A stretch of DNA of 19,427 nt from Bacteroidales bacterium (GCA_003554665.1 PWGY01000079.1:1-19427), one strand, 5' to 3'. Shown: positions 1 to 7,890, counted from the stretch's first letter. Notes: a model not told the origin generated them from the letters alone. Program-made: numbers and translations.

Positions 1-354
1 AGCAACCTGCAAAGTGTGCTGGGCCTCAAGGCTGCCATGTCGTACATGGAAGAAATCGGCTTTGAAAACATCCGCCGGCGCATTCTGGAACTGGTCACCG
101 AAACCATTGCCTCACTGAGCCAACTTGAGGATGTGGAAATATTAAGCCCCCACAGTCATGCCGGCGAACAGTCGGGCATCCTGAGCATCAACCTCAAGGG
201 AAAAAACAACGAAGCCTGTGTGGGTTACCTGGAAAGCAAACAGATCATTACCGCTATGCGCGATGGCAACATCCGGGTGTCTTGTAATATCTTCAACAAT
301 AGCGAAGACATTGAACTGCTCACAGAAGAGATTCGCCACTTCATGAATTCCTGA
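1..354 (+). CDS. Class V aminotransferase / cysteine desulfurase-like protein, C-terminal fragment
   Basis: This reading frame is open from the first base, so the N-terminal part lies outside the window. The visible 117 residues start SNLQSVLGLKAAMSYMEEIG, which resembles the segment after the PLP-lysine domain in class V aminotransferases (cysteine desulfurase and isopenicillin-N epimerase-like enzymes), where a GLxAAxxYxxEIG helix is usual. The remainder, ending in an acidic helix and HFMNS, fits the small C-terminal domain that closes over the active site. The catalytic lysine is not in the window, so the substrate cannot be assigned. The GTG at position 16 is an internal codon, not a start. 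The gene is convergent with the decarboxylase on the other strand and its last 14 bases overlap that gene. Family assignment is fairly secure; the reaction is unknown. Confidence 0.8.
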   Translation, partial: SNLQSVLGLKAAMSYMEEIGFENIRRRILELVTETIASLSQLEDVEILSPHSHAGEQSGILSINLKGKNNEACVGYLESKQIITAMRDGNIRVSCNIFNNSEDIELLTEEIRHFMNS

Positions 355-1756
355 GGCGGCCTGCATGCATTTTGATCAACTCCCAGGCCCGCTCCACATG
401 CTTCAGGGTGGTGGTTCTTTGCCCGACTGAAAGGCGGATCGCATAACGTCCCCTCAGCATGGTATGGGTCAGGAACACCTCTCCGGAAGCATTCACCATT
501 TCCATGAGCTGCCGGTTGATGGCGGTCAGGCCTTCCTCCGCCATCCCTCCCGGATTGTAGCGGAAGCAAACCAGTGTCAGATGCTGCGGGGCCAGGCATT
601 CAAAATGCCCGTTGGCTTCTACCCACCCGTAAAAACGTTGCGCCAGAGCGATGTGATCACGGACCATCTCACGGATGCCGGAAACTCCATAGGAGCGCAC
701 CACAAACCACAGCTTCAGTGCCCTGAATCTGCGCCCCAGCTGAATACCCCAGTCGCGGTAATTCTTCACCCGGTCGTCGGCAGCTGTTTTCAGGTATTCA
801 GGCTGAATACCAAGGGTGCGGATCAGCATGTCAGGATCGCGCACAAAATAAGCCGAACAATCAAAGTTCGTAAGCATCCATTTATGGGGGTTGAACACAA
901 AAGAATCGGCTTTTTCAACTCCTTTCATGAACCACCTGTGTGCCGGATCCACAGCCGCTGTACCCGCAAAAGCGGCATCCACGTGCAGCCATATTCCGTA
1001 TCGGCGGCAAACCTCCGCGATGGCATCCACAGGATCCATGGCCATGGACGAAGTGGTACCCAGCGTGGCAACCACACAGGCCGGCCGGAGTCCTTTCTCC
1101 AGATCCTCCCTGATGGCCGCCTCCAGCGATTCCGGGCACATGGCCAGCGCATCATCCACCCCTGTCAGACGCAGGTTTTCCTTCCCAAAACCGGCAATCT
1201 TCACACCTTTTTCAATGCTGGAATGGGTTTCCGATGAGGCATACACCGTCAGGGGCATCCTGACCCCTTCGCGGTTGGCGGCAAAACCAGTTACTTTTTC
1301 CCGTGCCGAAAGCAGGGCGCAGAGGGTAGCCGTTGAAGCCGTATCCTGAATCACGCCGGTCATGCCTGCGGGAAGCCCGATCATGTCGCGCAGCCATTCC
1401 ATCATCCTTTCTTCGAGTTCTGCTGCTGCCGGCGAAGTCTGCCAAACCATGCACTGGCTTCCAAGGCCTGCCGTAAGCATCTCGGCGAGCACAGAAGCCG
1501 GGCTGTTGTTGGCGGGAAAGTAAGCGAACCACCCGGGATGCTGCCAGTGGGTAATGCCCGGCATCACCACCTTCTGAAAATCACTGAAGATCGAATCCAT
1601 CGACTCCCCATTTTCAGGCGGAGCACCGGGCAGGCGTTCCAGAATCTCACCGGGAGCCACCTTTGGCTTCACCGGGTATTGTTCCACATGTTCAAAATAG
1701 TCAGCCAGCCAGTCAACAAAAGCATGGCCGTAATGGCGGAAAGTATCTTTATCCAT
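341..1756 (-). CDS. Group II PLP-dependent decarboxylase (aromatic-L-amino-acid decarboxylase type)
   Basis: This 471-residue cytoplasmic enzyme has the length and motif order of the aromatic-L-amino-acid decarboxylase family, which removes the carboxylate of an amino acid to give an amine. The HPGWFAYFPANNSPA segment (73-87), the GVIQDTASTATL cofactor loop (134-145), H178 in THSSIEKG (stacks on PLP), D260 in LHVDAAFAG (pairs with the pyridine nitrogen) and K292 in NPHKW (Schiff base) are all present. The mobile-loop tyrosine Y321 in EYLK is kept; in animal homologues a Phe here goes with aldehyde-synthase activity, so true decarboxylation is more likely. The substrate (aromatic amino acid or another) cannot be read from sequence. 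The start is the ATG at 1756; no Shine-Dalgarno is visible. It converges on, and overlaps, the preceding aminotransferase gene. Confidence 0.9.
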   Translation of the reverse strand: MDKDTFRHYGHAFVDWLADYFEHVEQYPVKPKVAPGEILERLPGAPPENGESMDSIFSDFQKVVMPGITHWQHPGWFAYFPANNSPASVLAEMLTAGLGSQCMVWQTSPAAAELEERMMEWLRDMIGLPAGMTGVIQDTASTATLCALLSAREKVTGFAANREGVRMPLTVYASSETHSSIEKGVKIAGFGKENLRLTGVDDALAMCPESLEAAIREDLEKGLRPACVVATLGTTSSMAMDPVDAIAEVCRRYGIWLHVDAAFAGTAAVDPAHRWFMKGVEKADSFVFNPHKWMLTNFDCSAYFVRDPDMLIRTLGIQPEYLKTAADDRVKNYRDWGIQLGRRFRALKLWFVVRSYGVSGIREMVRDHIALAQRFYGWVEANGHFECLAPQHLTLVCFRYNPGGMAEEGLTAINRQLMEMVNASGEVFLTHTMLRGRYAIRLSVGQRTTTLKHVERAWELIKMHAGRLRNS

Positions 1757-1810
1757 GGCATTTGGTTTGCCACGAAGTTATGGATTATTTTCAGTTGCAG
1801 GCAGGTCATC

Positions 1811-1829
1811 ATCCCTGCCGCTGAGGGAT
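1811..1829. other. Short inverted repeat between the DUF3127 and decarboxylase genes
   Basis: ATCCCT and AGGGAT form a 6-bp stem around a 7-base loop in the 163-bp gap between the DUF3127 stop and the decarboxylase start. It has no T-tract on either side, so a terminator is unlikely. It may be an operator or chance. Nothing else is recognisable in this gap. Confidence 0.3.
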
Positions 1830-1919
1830 CATGCCCGGAAAAGAAGGTCTTCGACCCAACCAAGGCTCACAGCTATGGCATAATCAGATTGCCGGATAAC
1901 CACACAGGAATCAACCCCA

Positions 1920-2291
1920 TCAGAAAGGAAGGTCATCGTCCCCGTCGATGGGCGGCAGGGGCTCTTCGGGAGCAGGCGGTGTATCATAGGGCGAGGGGGC
2001 ATCCGGCTGACCCGGGCCCGGATCCGGAGAAGACTTGTCAATCTTCCAGGCCTTCACATCGGTATACCACCTGCCATTAAACTCACGACTTTCGATATTG
2101 ACCGATGCGGTGATCCGTTCTCCCTCTTTAAGAGAAAACTGGTCAATTTTATCACCCCAAAGTGCAATACATACCTTCCGCGGGTAAGGGCCTTCGGTTT
2201 CAATGATGAACTCCTGTTTGCGCCACGGGCCTTTACGCCCTTCGCCACTTTGTTCAGGCAGAATAGATATGACGGTTCCGTTAATTTCCAT
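1920..2291 (-). CDS. DUF3127 family protein, OB-fold-like, with SSB-like acidic C-terminal tip
   Basis: This 123-residue protein matches the DUF3127 family, known to me from Bacteroidota and probably OB-folded. The conserved core runs from MEINGTVISILPEQ through KQEFIIETEG, RKVCIALWGDKI (39-50), LKEGERITASVNIESREF (54-71) and NGRWYTDVKAWKI (72-84). A proline-rich, probably disordered linker follows (about 86-116), and the protein ends in DDDLPF. That ending resembles the acidic tip of bacterial SSB, ending in Phe, that recruits DNA-repair partners. There is no signal peptide, so it should act in the cytoplasm, possibly binding single-stranded nucleic acid; this is an inference from the tail and fold. 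It stands alone, with a repeat-rich 402-bp region upstream. Family assignment is good; function is unknown. Confidence 0.88.
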   Translation of the reverse strand: MEINGTVISILPEQSGEGRKGPWRKQEFIIETEGPYPRKVCIALWGDKIDQFSLKEGERITASVNIESREFNGRWYTDVKAWKIDKSSPDPGPGQPDAPSPYDTPPAPEEPLPPIDGDDDLPF

Positions 2292-2356
2292 AATAAAAGC
2301 CTGGATATTAGAGGTTTAAAAAATATCATTTGTTACCGGCACGATTATATCACCGA

Positions 2357-2394
2357 AGGCGTTCATACCCGCAACCGGAGGCGTTTATACACGC
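2357..2394. repeat. Two direct repeats 22 bp apart upstream of the DUF3127 gene
   Basis: AGGCGTTCATACCCGC (2357-2372) and AGGCGTTTATACACGC (2379-2394) match at 14 of 16 positions, and their starts are 22 bp apart, about two helical turns. The second copy can also fold (GGCGT, six-base loop, ACGCC). They lie 66-103 bp upstream of the DUF3127 start on the minus strand, where a regulator could bind. The flank AACCGGAGGCG is also found in the hairpin array near 14961, so these may instead be degenerate members of that repeat family. Confidence 0.45.
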
Positions 2395-2516
2395 CATTCA
2401 TTCCCGCCAAAAGTAACAGAAATTTGCCACACAGGCAAACCACCAGGCCACGGCCGGGTGAGGCATCAACCAAACCGCCGGGCCATAACCAGAAAAATCC
2501 TCTGTCAGCATGAAGG

Positions 2517-2686
2517 GGCAACTCCGGCAGTGGCGGCACCCTGGTATTCGCGGCAATCAAGCAGGTCCGGCAATCAGGCAGGTGCGGCAATCAGGCAGAT
2601 GCGGCAATCAGGCAGGTCCGGCAATCAGGCAGGGGCGGCACCCCGGCAGGTGCGGCACCCGGGCAGGGGCGGCACCCCGGCCATTC
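2517..2686. repeat. 17-bp GC-rich tandem repeat (minisatellite)
   Basis: Nine contiguous units of exactly 17 bp run from 2534 to 2686, with a degenerate tenth from 2517. Five central units (starting 2551, 2568, 2585, 2602, 2619) follow CGGCAATCAGGCAGGTS. The units at 2636, 2653 and 2670, and the first half of the unit at 2534, carry the variant CGGCACCC in place of CGGCAATC. The period is not a multiple of three, so a protein read through it would repeat only every 17 residues. The units abut with no spacers. The array begins eight bases after the stop of the 203-residue gene (minus-strand reading), inside the 402-bp gap before the DUF3127 gene. Apart from the two direct repeats at 2357-2394 nothing else is recognisable in that gap. 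Confidence 0.92.
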
Positions 2687-2693
2687 ATGGTTA

Positions 2694-3305
2694 TTAAACC
2701 ACGAAACCCCTGACCCCAAATGGCACCTTATCATTACAGGAGATTACCAGGGTATGATCTTTGATCCAGCTGAATTCCACGTCGGCCTCCACATCCACAG
2801 CAGAAATCTTTTCCAGATCTGCTTTTTTCAACACTTTGTTCTTGCGGTAAAAAGCAGCTTTGAATTCACTTGCGTAAAAAGTTTCCAGCGCCACCAGCCT
2901 GTCATTGATTTGCCGCCACCTTCCCCGGCGGTCGGTTCGCCGCAGTTCATTCAGTTTGGGCTGCAGTTCCATCTGGTTCAGGGGCAGGGCCGCACCCCGT
3001 ATATCACTTACATCAATGTGCACATGGATATCCTGGGAGAATCCACCCCGCAGACCCAGCACCCCAAGCACCCGAATACCGCTGTCCATTTTCCGGCCAG
3101 TGGATATATTCCCGTAAATGATGCTCGCCTCCGACGTGGCATAAGCCCAGGAGGACTCCGGCTCATCGGGCAGCACCTGGCGGCAGTGTCCCAGTAGTCG
3201 CAATTTTTCCCGGTCCATGATGCAGCCGGGCACATATTGTTCCGTGCTCAGGGGGATGATCCGCAAACCCGGAATGTGTTTTCTTATAAACTGTGTCAAT
3301 AACAT
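2694..3305 (-). CDS. Hypothetical protein of unknown function (203 aa)
   Basis: I do not recognise this protein. It has no signal peptide, no clear transmembrane helix and no lipobox. Visible features are an N-terminal helix followed by a hydrophobic strand (FIRKHIPGLRIIPL, 6-19), YVPGCIMDREKLRLLGH (24-40), a glycine-rich hydrophobic centre (IRVLGVLGLRGGF, 77-89), an alternating strand QDIHVHIDVSDIRG (91-104), a strongly basic stretch ELRRTDRRGRWRQ (120-132), and an end VPFGVRGFVV. The alternating pattern after residue 60 suggests a mixed alpha/beta fold. The start at 3305 is the first ATG; the next in frame is at residue 30. It is divergent from the amidohydrolase operon across a 227-bp gap, and its 3' end runs directly into the 17-bp repeat. 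Coding is likely; no function can be assigned. Confidence 0.72.
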   Translation of the reverse strand: MLLTQFIRKHIPGLRIIPLSTEQYVPGCIMDREKLRLLGHCRQVLPDEPESSWAYATSEASIIYGNISTGRKMDSGIRVLGVLGLRGGFSQDIHVHIDVSDIRGAALPLNQMELQPKLNELRRTDRRGRWRQINDRLVALETFYASEFKAAFYRKNKVLKKADLEKISAVDVEADVEFSWIKDHTLVISCNDKVPFGVRGFVV

Positions 3306-3422
3306 ATCTGGATGAAAAATTTTAAAAAACCAATCAAATATAACTGATTTACCTGTGATGAATTCATAAAGTATTATATTTTTTTGCCGTTCCGTATAAT
3401 TTTAACAGCTTTATGTCGTCAA

Positions 3423-3441
3423 AACGGAGTACAACTCCGTT
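3423..3441. promoter_or_regulatory. Perfect inverted repeat between divergent genes (possible operator)
   Basis: AACGGAGT and ACTCCGTT form a perfect 8-bp stem around a 3-base centre (ACA). It sits 92 bp upstream of the amidohydrolase ATG and 118 bp upstream of the divergent 203-residue gene. With no T-tract next to it, a protein-binding site or 5'-UTR hairpin fits better than a terminator. A weak -7-like TATTTTTA lies at 3459-3466 on the plus strand, so the repeat could overlap the -33 region of that promoter. Confidence 0.5.
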
Positions 3442-3532
3442 CGCATGTCTATAATCCTTATTTTTAGCCGGAAAATATCTGACCCGAATAACTGTATTAT
3501 TAATAAATTACTAACCAACTTAACCAAGCAAG

Positions 3533-6454
3533 ATGAAGCGTTTACACATTTCCCTGTTTGTTTTAATGCTGGTGCTTTGCGGAGAGGCAGCCGCGCAGAC
3601 TTCCCGTTTAATGGGGCTGCGTGAGAATACACCGTCCGTTTTTGCACTTACCAATGCCGAAATTGTCACCGAGCCCGGAAGCAGTATCTCCGGGGCAACC
3701 ATGGTGGTTCGCGATGGCACCATTGAATCCGTGGGCCGCCGCGTGAGCATCCCATCCGATGCCAAAGTAATCGACATGGAGGGCAAAAAGATCTACCCGG
3801 GATTCATTGACATGTTTGCCCACTACGGGCTTCCGGAGCCCGAAGGCAAAGACAACATACACTGGAACCAGCAGATCCGTTCCCATTACAGCAGTGCCGA
3901 CGGATTCAGCCCCGATGAGGAGATGGCCGGGGTGCTCCGTGCCCAGGGATTCGTGGCGGCACAAACCTTGCCCGAACACGGACTTTTCAGGGGTTACAGC
4001 AGCATCATCACTCTGGGCTCACGCGAAGCCAACCGCGAAATGATCCGTTCCGATTTTGCCCAAATGCTGTCATTCCGGCCCTCCAGGGAGCTCGGTTCAC
4101 ACTACCCCACATCAGGTATGGGTGCCATTTCGCTGATCAGGCAAACACTTCTTGATGCAGAGTGGTACCGTGAAGCCCACAATGCATACAATACACAACA
4201 GGGTCTCGAACGCCCCGAAACCAACAAAGCATTGGAAGCCATTGACAACGCCCGTCACCAGGATATCCCCTTCATCATGGAAGCCGAAGACGAGAACTGG
4301 GTAACCCGCTCTCACGATGTAGCTTCAGAGTTCGGGCTGAATGTGTGGATACGCGGAAGCGGATATGAATACCGGGCCCTTGAATCGGTCAGCGAAACAG
4401 GCCGCACCCTGATCCTCCCCCTGAATTTTCCGGATGCGCCCAATGTGGCTACCCCGGAAGATGCACGAGGTGTTTCATTGCAGGCACTCAGACACTGGTA
4501 TTTTGCACCGGAGAACCCCGCCCGCGTTGCAGAAGCCGGTATCCCCATGGCACTGACCGCATACGGCAGCAACAATGATTTTCTGACCAATCTGAAAACA
4601 GCCGTAGAGCGCGGGCTCAGTTCCGAAGACGCCCTGCGCGCCCTCACCACTACCCCTGCATCCATGCTGGGCATCGACAACCACTACGGAACCCTCTCAG
4701 AAGGTAAGGCAGCCAGTTTCATTGTGGCAGACAAAGACCTGTTCGATCATGCCTCGGAAATCCTCCAGGTATGGATTGACGGACAGGAATACACAGTGCA
4801 GCCCGACCGCGAGGAGCCCCGCGGGAAATGGCTGCTTGCCGGCAAGGAAGAACTCAGTGATGCCATCCTGAATATTGAAGGAAGGCCCGGACAGTTCCGC
4901 GGCACCATCAGCCTGGACGACCAGTCGGCCCGGTTGCTGCGTATCCGCGTGGAGAACGGCCGACTTTACACCGGTTTTGCCGGTGAGTCTCTCGGTCTGG
5001 ATGGCATTATCAGGCTTTCAGCAAACCTGGACAACGAAGAGTTGCTGGGCGTGGGTGAAACCTGGGAAGGAGAATTCTTTACCTGGAATGCGTCACGCAT
5101 CGAGCCGGCAGAAGAAAGAGAAAGACCGGAAACCCCGTTCACCCCACTGGATCTCCCCCACCGTTATCCTTCGGTGGATTACGGACCTTCATCCGTTCCT
5201 GAACAACCACGGAACCTGCTGGTCAGAAACGCCACCATCTGGACACAAGGTGAAGAGGGTGTTATGGAAAATGCCGACATGCTTATCACCGATGGCCGGA
5301 TTGCCGCTGTCGGCTACAACATTGATGCCCCCCGGCGGGCGGAAGAGATTGATGCCGGTGGGCGTCATGTAACACCCGGGCTGATCGACCCACATATCCA
5401 TTCCAGCATTACCGGCGGCGTCAATGAAACCGGCGACGCCATTACCTCGGAAACCCGCATCCAGGATGTAATGGATGCCAACAACGTATGGATCTACCGC
5501 CTTTTGGCTGGTGGAACCACCACTGCCAAACTTTTCCACGGCTCGGCCAACCCCATCGGTGGCCAGGACGCCTCCATCAAAATGCGTTGGGGGCACGGGC
5601 CCGATGAACTGCTGATTGAGGATGCCTTCCCGGGGCTGAAAATGGCCCTCGGAGAAAACGTTAAACGGATGCCCACCCGCTACCCAAGCAGCCGCCAGGG
5701 CACGGAGCAGATCATCAGGGATGCTTTTCAGGCAGCCGTTGAGTACGGCAAAGCCTGGGAACGCTGGGAAAATGACCCCACCGGCATCCCGCCAAGAAAA
5801 GATTTGCAACTGGAACCCATTCTGGAGGTGATCAACGGCGAAAGAAGTGCCCACGTGCATGCCTACCGCCAGGATGAGATGCTCATGATGCTCAGGGTGG
5901 CCGAGGAGTTCGGCTTCACTGTCGGTACTTTCGAGCATACCCTGGAAGGCTACAAGATTGCCGATGAGCTCAGGGAACACGGCGCCGCAGCTGTGGTATG
6001 GAGCGACTGGTCGGCCTTCAAGGTGGAAGCCTATGACGGGATCCTGCACAATGCTAAAATATTGAATGACGCAGGTGTACTAACTTCCCTGCACTCAGAC
6101 AACACCCAGCTGTCGAGCCGTATGAACTGGGAAGCCGCCAAAACCATGAAAACCGGTGTGGATGAGGTGGATGCAATGGACTTCATCACGCGTCGTCCGG
6201 CACAGGTAATGGGCATTGACCACCGCACCGGATCTCTTGAAGAAGGCAAAGATGCCGATTTTGTGATCTGGAACGGTCATCCCCTTTCCACCTTCTCCAC
6301 TCCGGATCAGACCTGGGTGGACGGCCGGAAGTATTTTGACCGGGAAACCGACCTGCAGCTACAGGAAGAAGTCAGGCAGGAAAGGGCCATGATCATTGAC
6401 CGGATTCTTGAGCGTCAGCAACGCGACAGAAACAACGATGAGGAAGAAGAATAG
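3533..6454 (+). CDS. Secreted tandem amidohydrolase-family protein (degenerate N-domain, intact C-domain)
   Basis: This 973-residue protein has a Sec signal peptide (1-21, cleavage likely AAA|Q). It holds two amidohydrolase-superfamily units joined by a beta-rich region (about 440-550). The C-terminal unit (about 560-945) keeps the metal ligands: H621 and H623 in PGLIDPHIH, H774/H776 in SAHVHAYR, H802 in TFEHTLEG and D856 in LHSDNTQL, as in imidazolonepropionase-like hydrolases. The N-terminal unit (about 40-430) keeps the flanking strands (GKKIYPGFID and an LSEGKAASFIVAD end), but the first metal motif reads DMFAH, with F95 in place of His. The later positions read FIMEAEDE and IRGSGYEY instead of histidine motifs, so it is probably non-catalytic. 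It should hydrolyse an amide or cyclic amide in the periplasm; the substrate is unknown. The next gene starts 52 bp downstream and is probably in the same operon. Confidence 0.9.
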   Translation: MKRLHISLFVLMLVLCGEAAAQTSRLMGLRENTPSVFALTNAEIVTEPGSSISGATMVVRDGTIESVGRRVSIPSDAKVIDMEGKKIYPGFIDMFAHYGLPEPEGKDNIHWNQQIRSHYSSADGFSPDEEMAGVLRAQGFVAAQTLPEHGLFRGYSSIITLGSREANREMIRSDFAQMLSFRPSRELGSHYPTSGMGAISLIRQTLLDAEWYREAHNAYNTQQGLERPETNKALEAIDNARHQDIPFIMEAEDENWVTRSHDVASEFGLNVWIRGSGYEYRALESVSETGRTLILPLNFPDAPNVATPEDARGVSLQALRHWYFAPENPARVAEAGIPMALTAYGSNNDFLTNLKTAVERGLSSEDALRALTTTPASMLGIDNHYGTLSEGKAASFIVADKDLFDHASEILQVWIDGQEYTVQPDREEPRGKWLLAGKEELSDAILNIEGRPGQFRGTISLDDQSARLLRIRVENGRLYTGFAGESLGLDGIIRLSANLDNEELLGVGETWEGEFFTWNASRIEPAEERERPETPFTPLDLPHRYPSVDYGPSSVPEQPRNLLVRNATIWTQGEEGVMENADMLITDGRIAAVGYNIDAPRRAEEIDAGGRHVTPGLIDPHIHSSITGGVNETGDAITSETRIQDVMDANNVWIYRLLAGGTTTAKLFHGSANPIGGQDASIKMRWGHGPDELLIEDAFPGLKMALGENVKRMPTRYPSSRQGTEQIIRDAFQAAVEYGKAWERWENDPTGIPPRKDLQLEPILEVINGERSAHVHAYRQDEMLMMLRVAEEFGFTVGTFEHTLEGYKIADELREHGAAAVVWSDWSAFKVEAYDGILHNAKILNDAGVLTSLHSDNTQLSSRMNWEAAKTMKTGVDEVDAMDFITRRPAQVMGIDHRTGSLEEGKDADFVIWNGHPLSTFSTPDQTWVDGRKYFDRETDLQLQEEVRQERAMIIDRILERQQRDRNNDEEEE

Positions 6455-6506
6455 GCAGGTGACTTTTTCAGGCATTCTAACGTAGAACCAAACAAATCAA
6501 AATACA

Positions 6507-7817
6507 ATGAAATCAATTGTCAATAACATACATATCAACAAGTTGTTCACCAGCTCACTTGTCATGCTGGTGATGCTTCTTGTGGCTGGAAGCGGCCTTT
6601 CTGCACAGACTCCCGCACCACCGCAACAAGAACCTATCGCCATCACCGGGGGCACCATTCATACCATGACCAACGGGGTAATTGAAGAGGGCACAGTTCT
6701 TTTCGACAACGGACAGATTATCGCCGTGGGTGTCGACGTGGAGGTTCCCGGCAATGCAGAGGTGATCGATGCCAGTGGCAAACATGTGTACCCCGGACTG
6801 ATCCACGGTCAAAGCACAATAGGTCTGACAGAGATCGGGCGCATCGCCGAAAGCACTGACCTGGCGGAGACCGGAAACATCAACCCCAATATCCGTGCCC
6901 AGGTGGCGTTTCATCCCATCAGTGAACATATTCCGGTGGCAGCCGTCAATGGTGTCACCACTGTCGTACCCTCACCCGGGGGAAGCATCATATCAGGGAA
7001 ACCCGCTGCCATGATGACCGACGGATGGACCTGGGAGCAAATGACCCTGAGAGAAGGGATTGCCATGACCATCAACTGGCCGTCAATGCGCAATAACAAC
7101 CAGTACAGAGAATCCCTGGAAGAATTGCAGCAGGCGTTTGACAAGGCACGCAGGTATCAGAAAGCCAGGGCAGCCATGGAGGCCGGCGACGCACCCCATC
7201 ACCCCTATGATGTAAGGTGGGAAGCCATGCTGCCGGTGCTGCAAGGAGAAATGCCGGTTCTGATAAATGTAAGCGGAGTCGCCCAAATTCAGGCAGCCAT
7301 TGCCTGGATCGAAAAGGAGGGATTGAATGCCATTCTGGCGGGCAACCGCGATTTCGGTCTGGTAGCAGACCAACTTGCAGCCAGGGAAATCCCCGTGATG
7401 CTCACCGGGGTTATTTCCGGCCCGGACACCAACTGGGAGGCCTATAACCAGGGGTACACCACCCCGCGCATACTTTACGAAGCAGGGGTTGACTTCTGCA
7501 TTGCGGGCGAAGCCTCCGCAGCCTATGCCTACCGCCTGCCCCATCATGCGGCCTCTGCGGTGGCCTTCGGACTGCCGGAAGAAGAAGGCCTGAAGGCAAT
7601 CACCATCAATGCCGCCCGCATCCTGGGCATCGACGATCTGGTTGGCAGCATTGAAGCCGGCAAAGACGCCACCCTGATGATCACCACAGGCAATCCGCTT
7701 GAATTATGGACCAGCAAAGAGCAGGTGTTCATCCGCGGTAGGAAACTGGAAATGCTCGATAAACATCATCGCCTGTACGAACTTTACAAGGAAAAGCACC
7801 GGCAGGAGCAGCTTTAA
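6507..7817 (+). CDS. Secreted amidohydrolase-like protein lacking the metal-binding histidines
   Basis: This 436-residue protein has a signal peptide (cleavage near LSA33|Q34) and the overall pattern of an amidohydrolase. It starts with a small beta-sandwich (IAITGGTIHTMTNGVIEEGTVLF), continues DASGKHVYPGLI (88-99), and ends ILGIDDLVGSIEAGKDATLMI. The canonical DxHxH that should follow PGLI reads HGQST (100-104). The later histidine motifs read LINVSGVAQ and LAGNRDFG, and the aspartate position reads CIAGEAS. All usual metal ligands are therefore missing, and activity as a metal-dependent hydrolase is unlikely. It lies 52 bp behind the tandem amidohydrolase and ahead of a strong terminator, so the two probably form a bicistronic unit. 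A structural or regulatory partner of the upstream enzyme is the simplest reading; a metal-independent reaction is possible. Confidence 0.88.
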   Translation: MKSIVNNIHINKLFTSSLVMLVMLLVAGSGLSAQTPAPPQQEPIAITGGTIHTMTNGVIEEGTVLFDNGQIIAVGVDVEVPGNAEVIDASGKHVYPGLIHGQSTIGLTEIGRIAESTDLAETGNINPNIRAQVAFHPISEHIPVAAVNGVTTVVPSPGGSIISGKPAAMMTDGWTWEQMTLREGIAMTINWPSMRNNNQYRESLEELQQAFDKARRYQKARAAMEAGDAPHHPYDVRWEAMLPVLQGEMPVLINVSGVAQIQAAIAWIEKEGLNAILAGNRDFGLVADQLAAREIPVMLTGVISGPDTNWEAYNQGYTTPRILYEAGVDFCIAGEASAAYAYRLPHHAASAVAFGLPEEEGLKAITINAARILGIDDLVGSIEAGKDATLMITTGNPLELWTSKEQVFIRGRKLEMLDKHHRLYELYKEKHRQEQL

Positions 7818-7837
7818 TACTTTGCATATCAAAACAA

Positions 7838-7890
7838 AAACGAAACAAGGGGGGATCGCCTGTCAGGGACCTCCCCCTGTTTCGTTTTTT
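7838..7890 (+). terminator. Rho-independent terminator of the amidohydrolase operon
   Basis: AACGAAACAAGGGGG pairs with CCCCCTGTTTCGTT (14 bp with one bulged A) around a loop of about 20 bases, and the 3' arm runs into six T's. It lies about 20 bp after the second amidohydrolase stop. The preceding A-run means it may also work on the other strand. Confidence 0.9.

Noticed and set aside
464..1349. Plus-strand frames opposite the decarboxylase
   Set aside because: They are shadows; the minus-strand protein has all family motifs over its full length.
2534..2686. CRISPR array
   Set aside because: The 17-bp units abut without spacers, and no cas gene is nearby.
2458..2713. Two plus-strand reading frames of 67-79 codons through the 17-bp repeat
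   Set aside because: They arise because the repeat lacks stop codons. The peptides are Gly/Gln/Arg-rich 17-residue repeats with no domain or start signal, and an indel of one unit would shift the frame.
5189..6049. 286-codon minus-strand frame opposite the tandem amidohydrolase
   Set aside because: The plus strand encodes a clear domain with metal ligands; the antisense product is unlike any protein family and is a shadow of the GC-rich codons.
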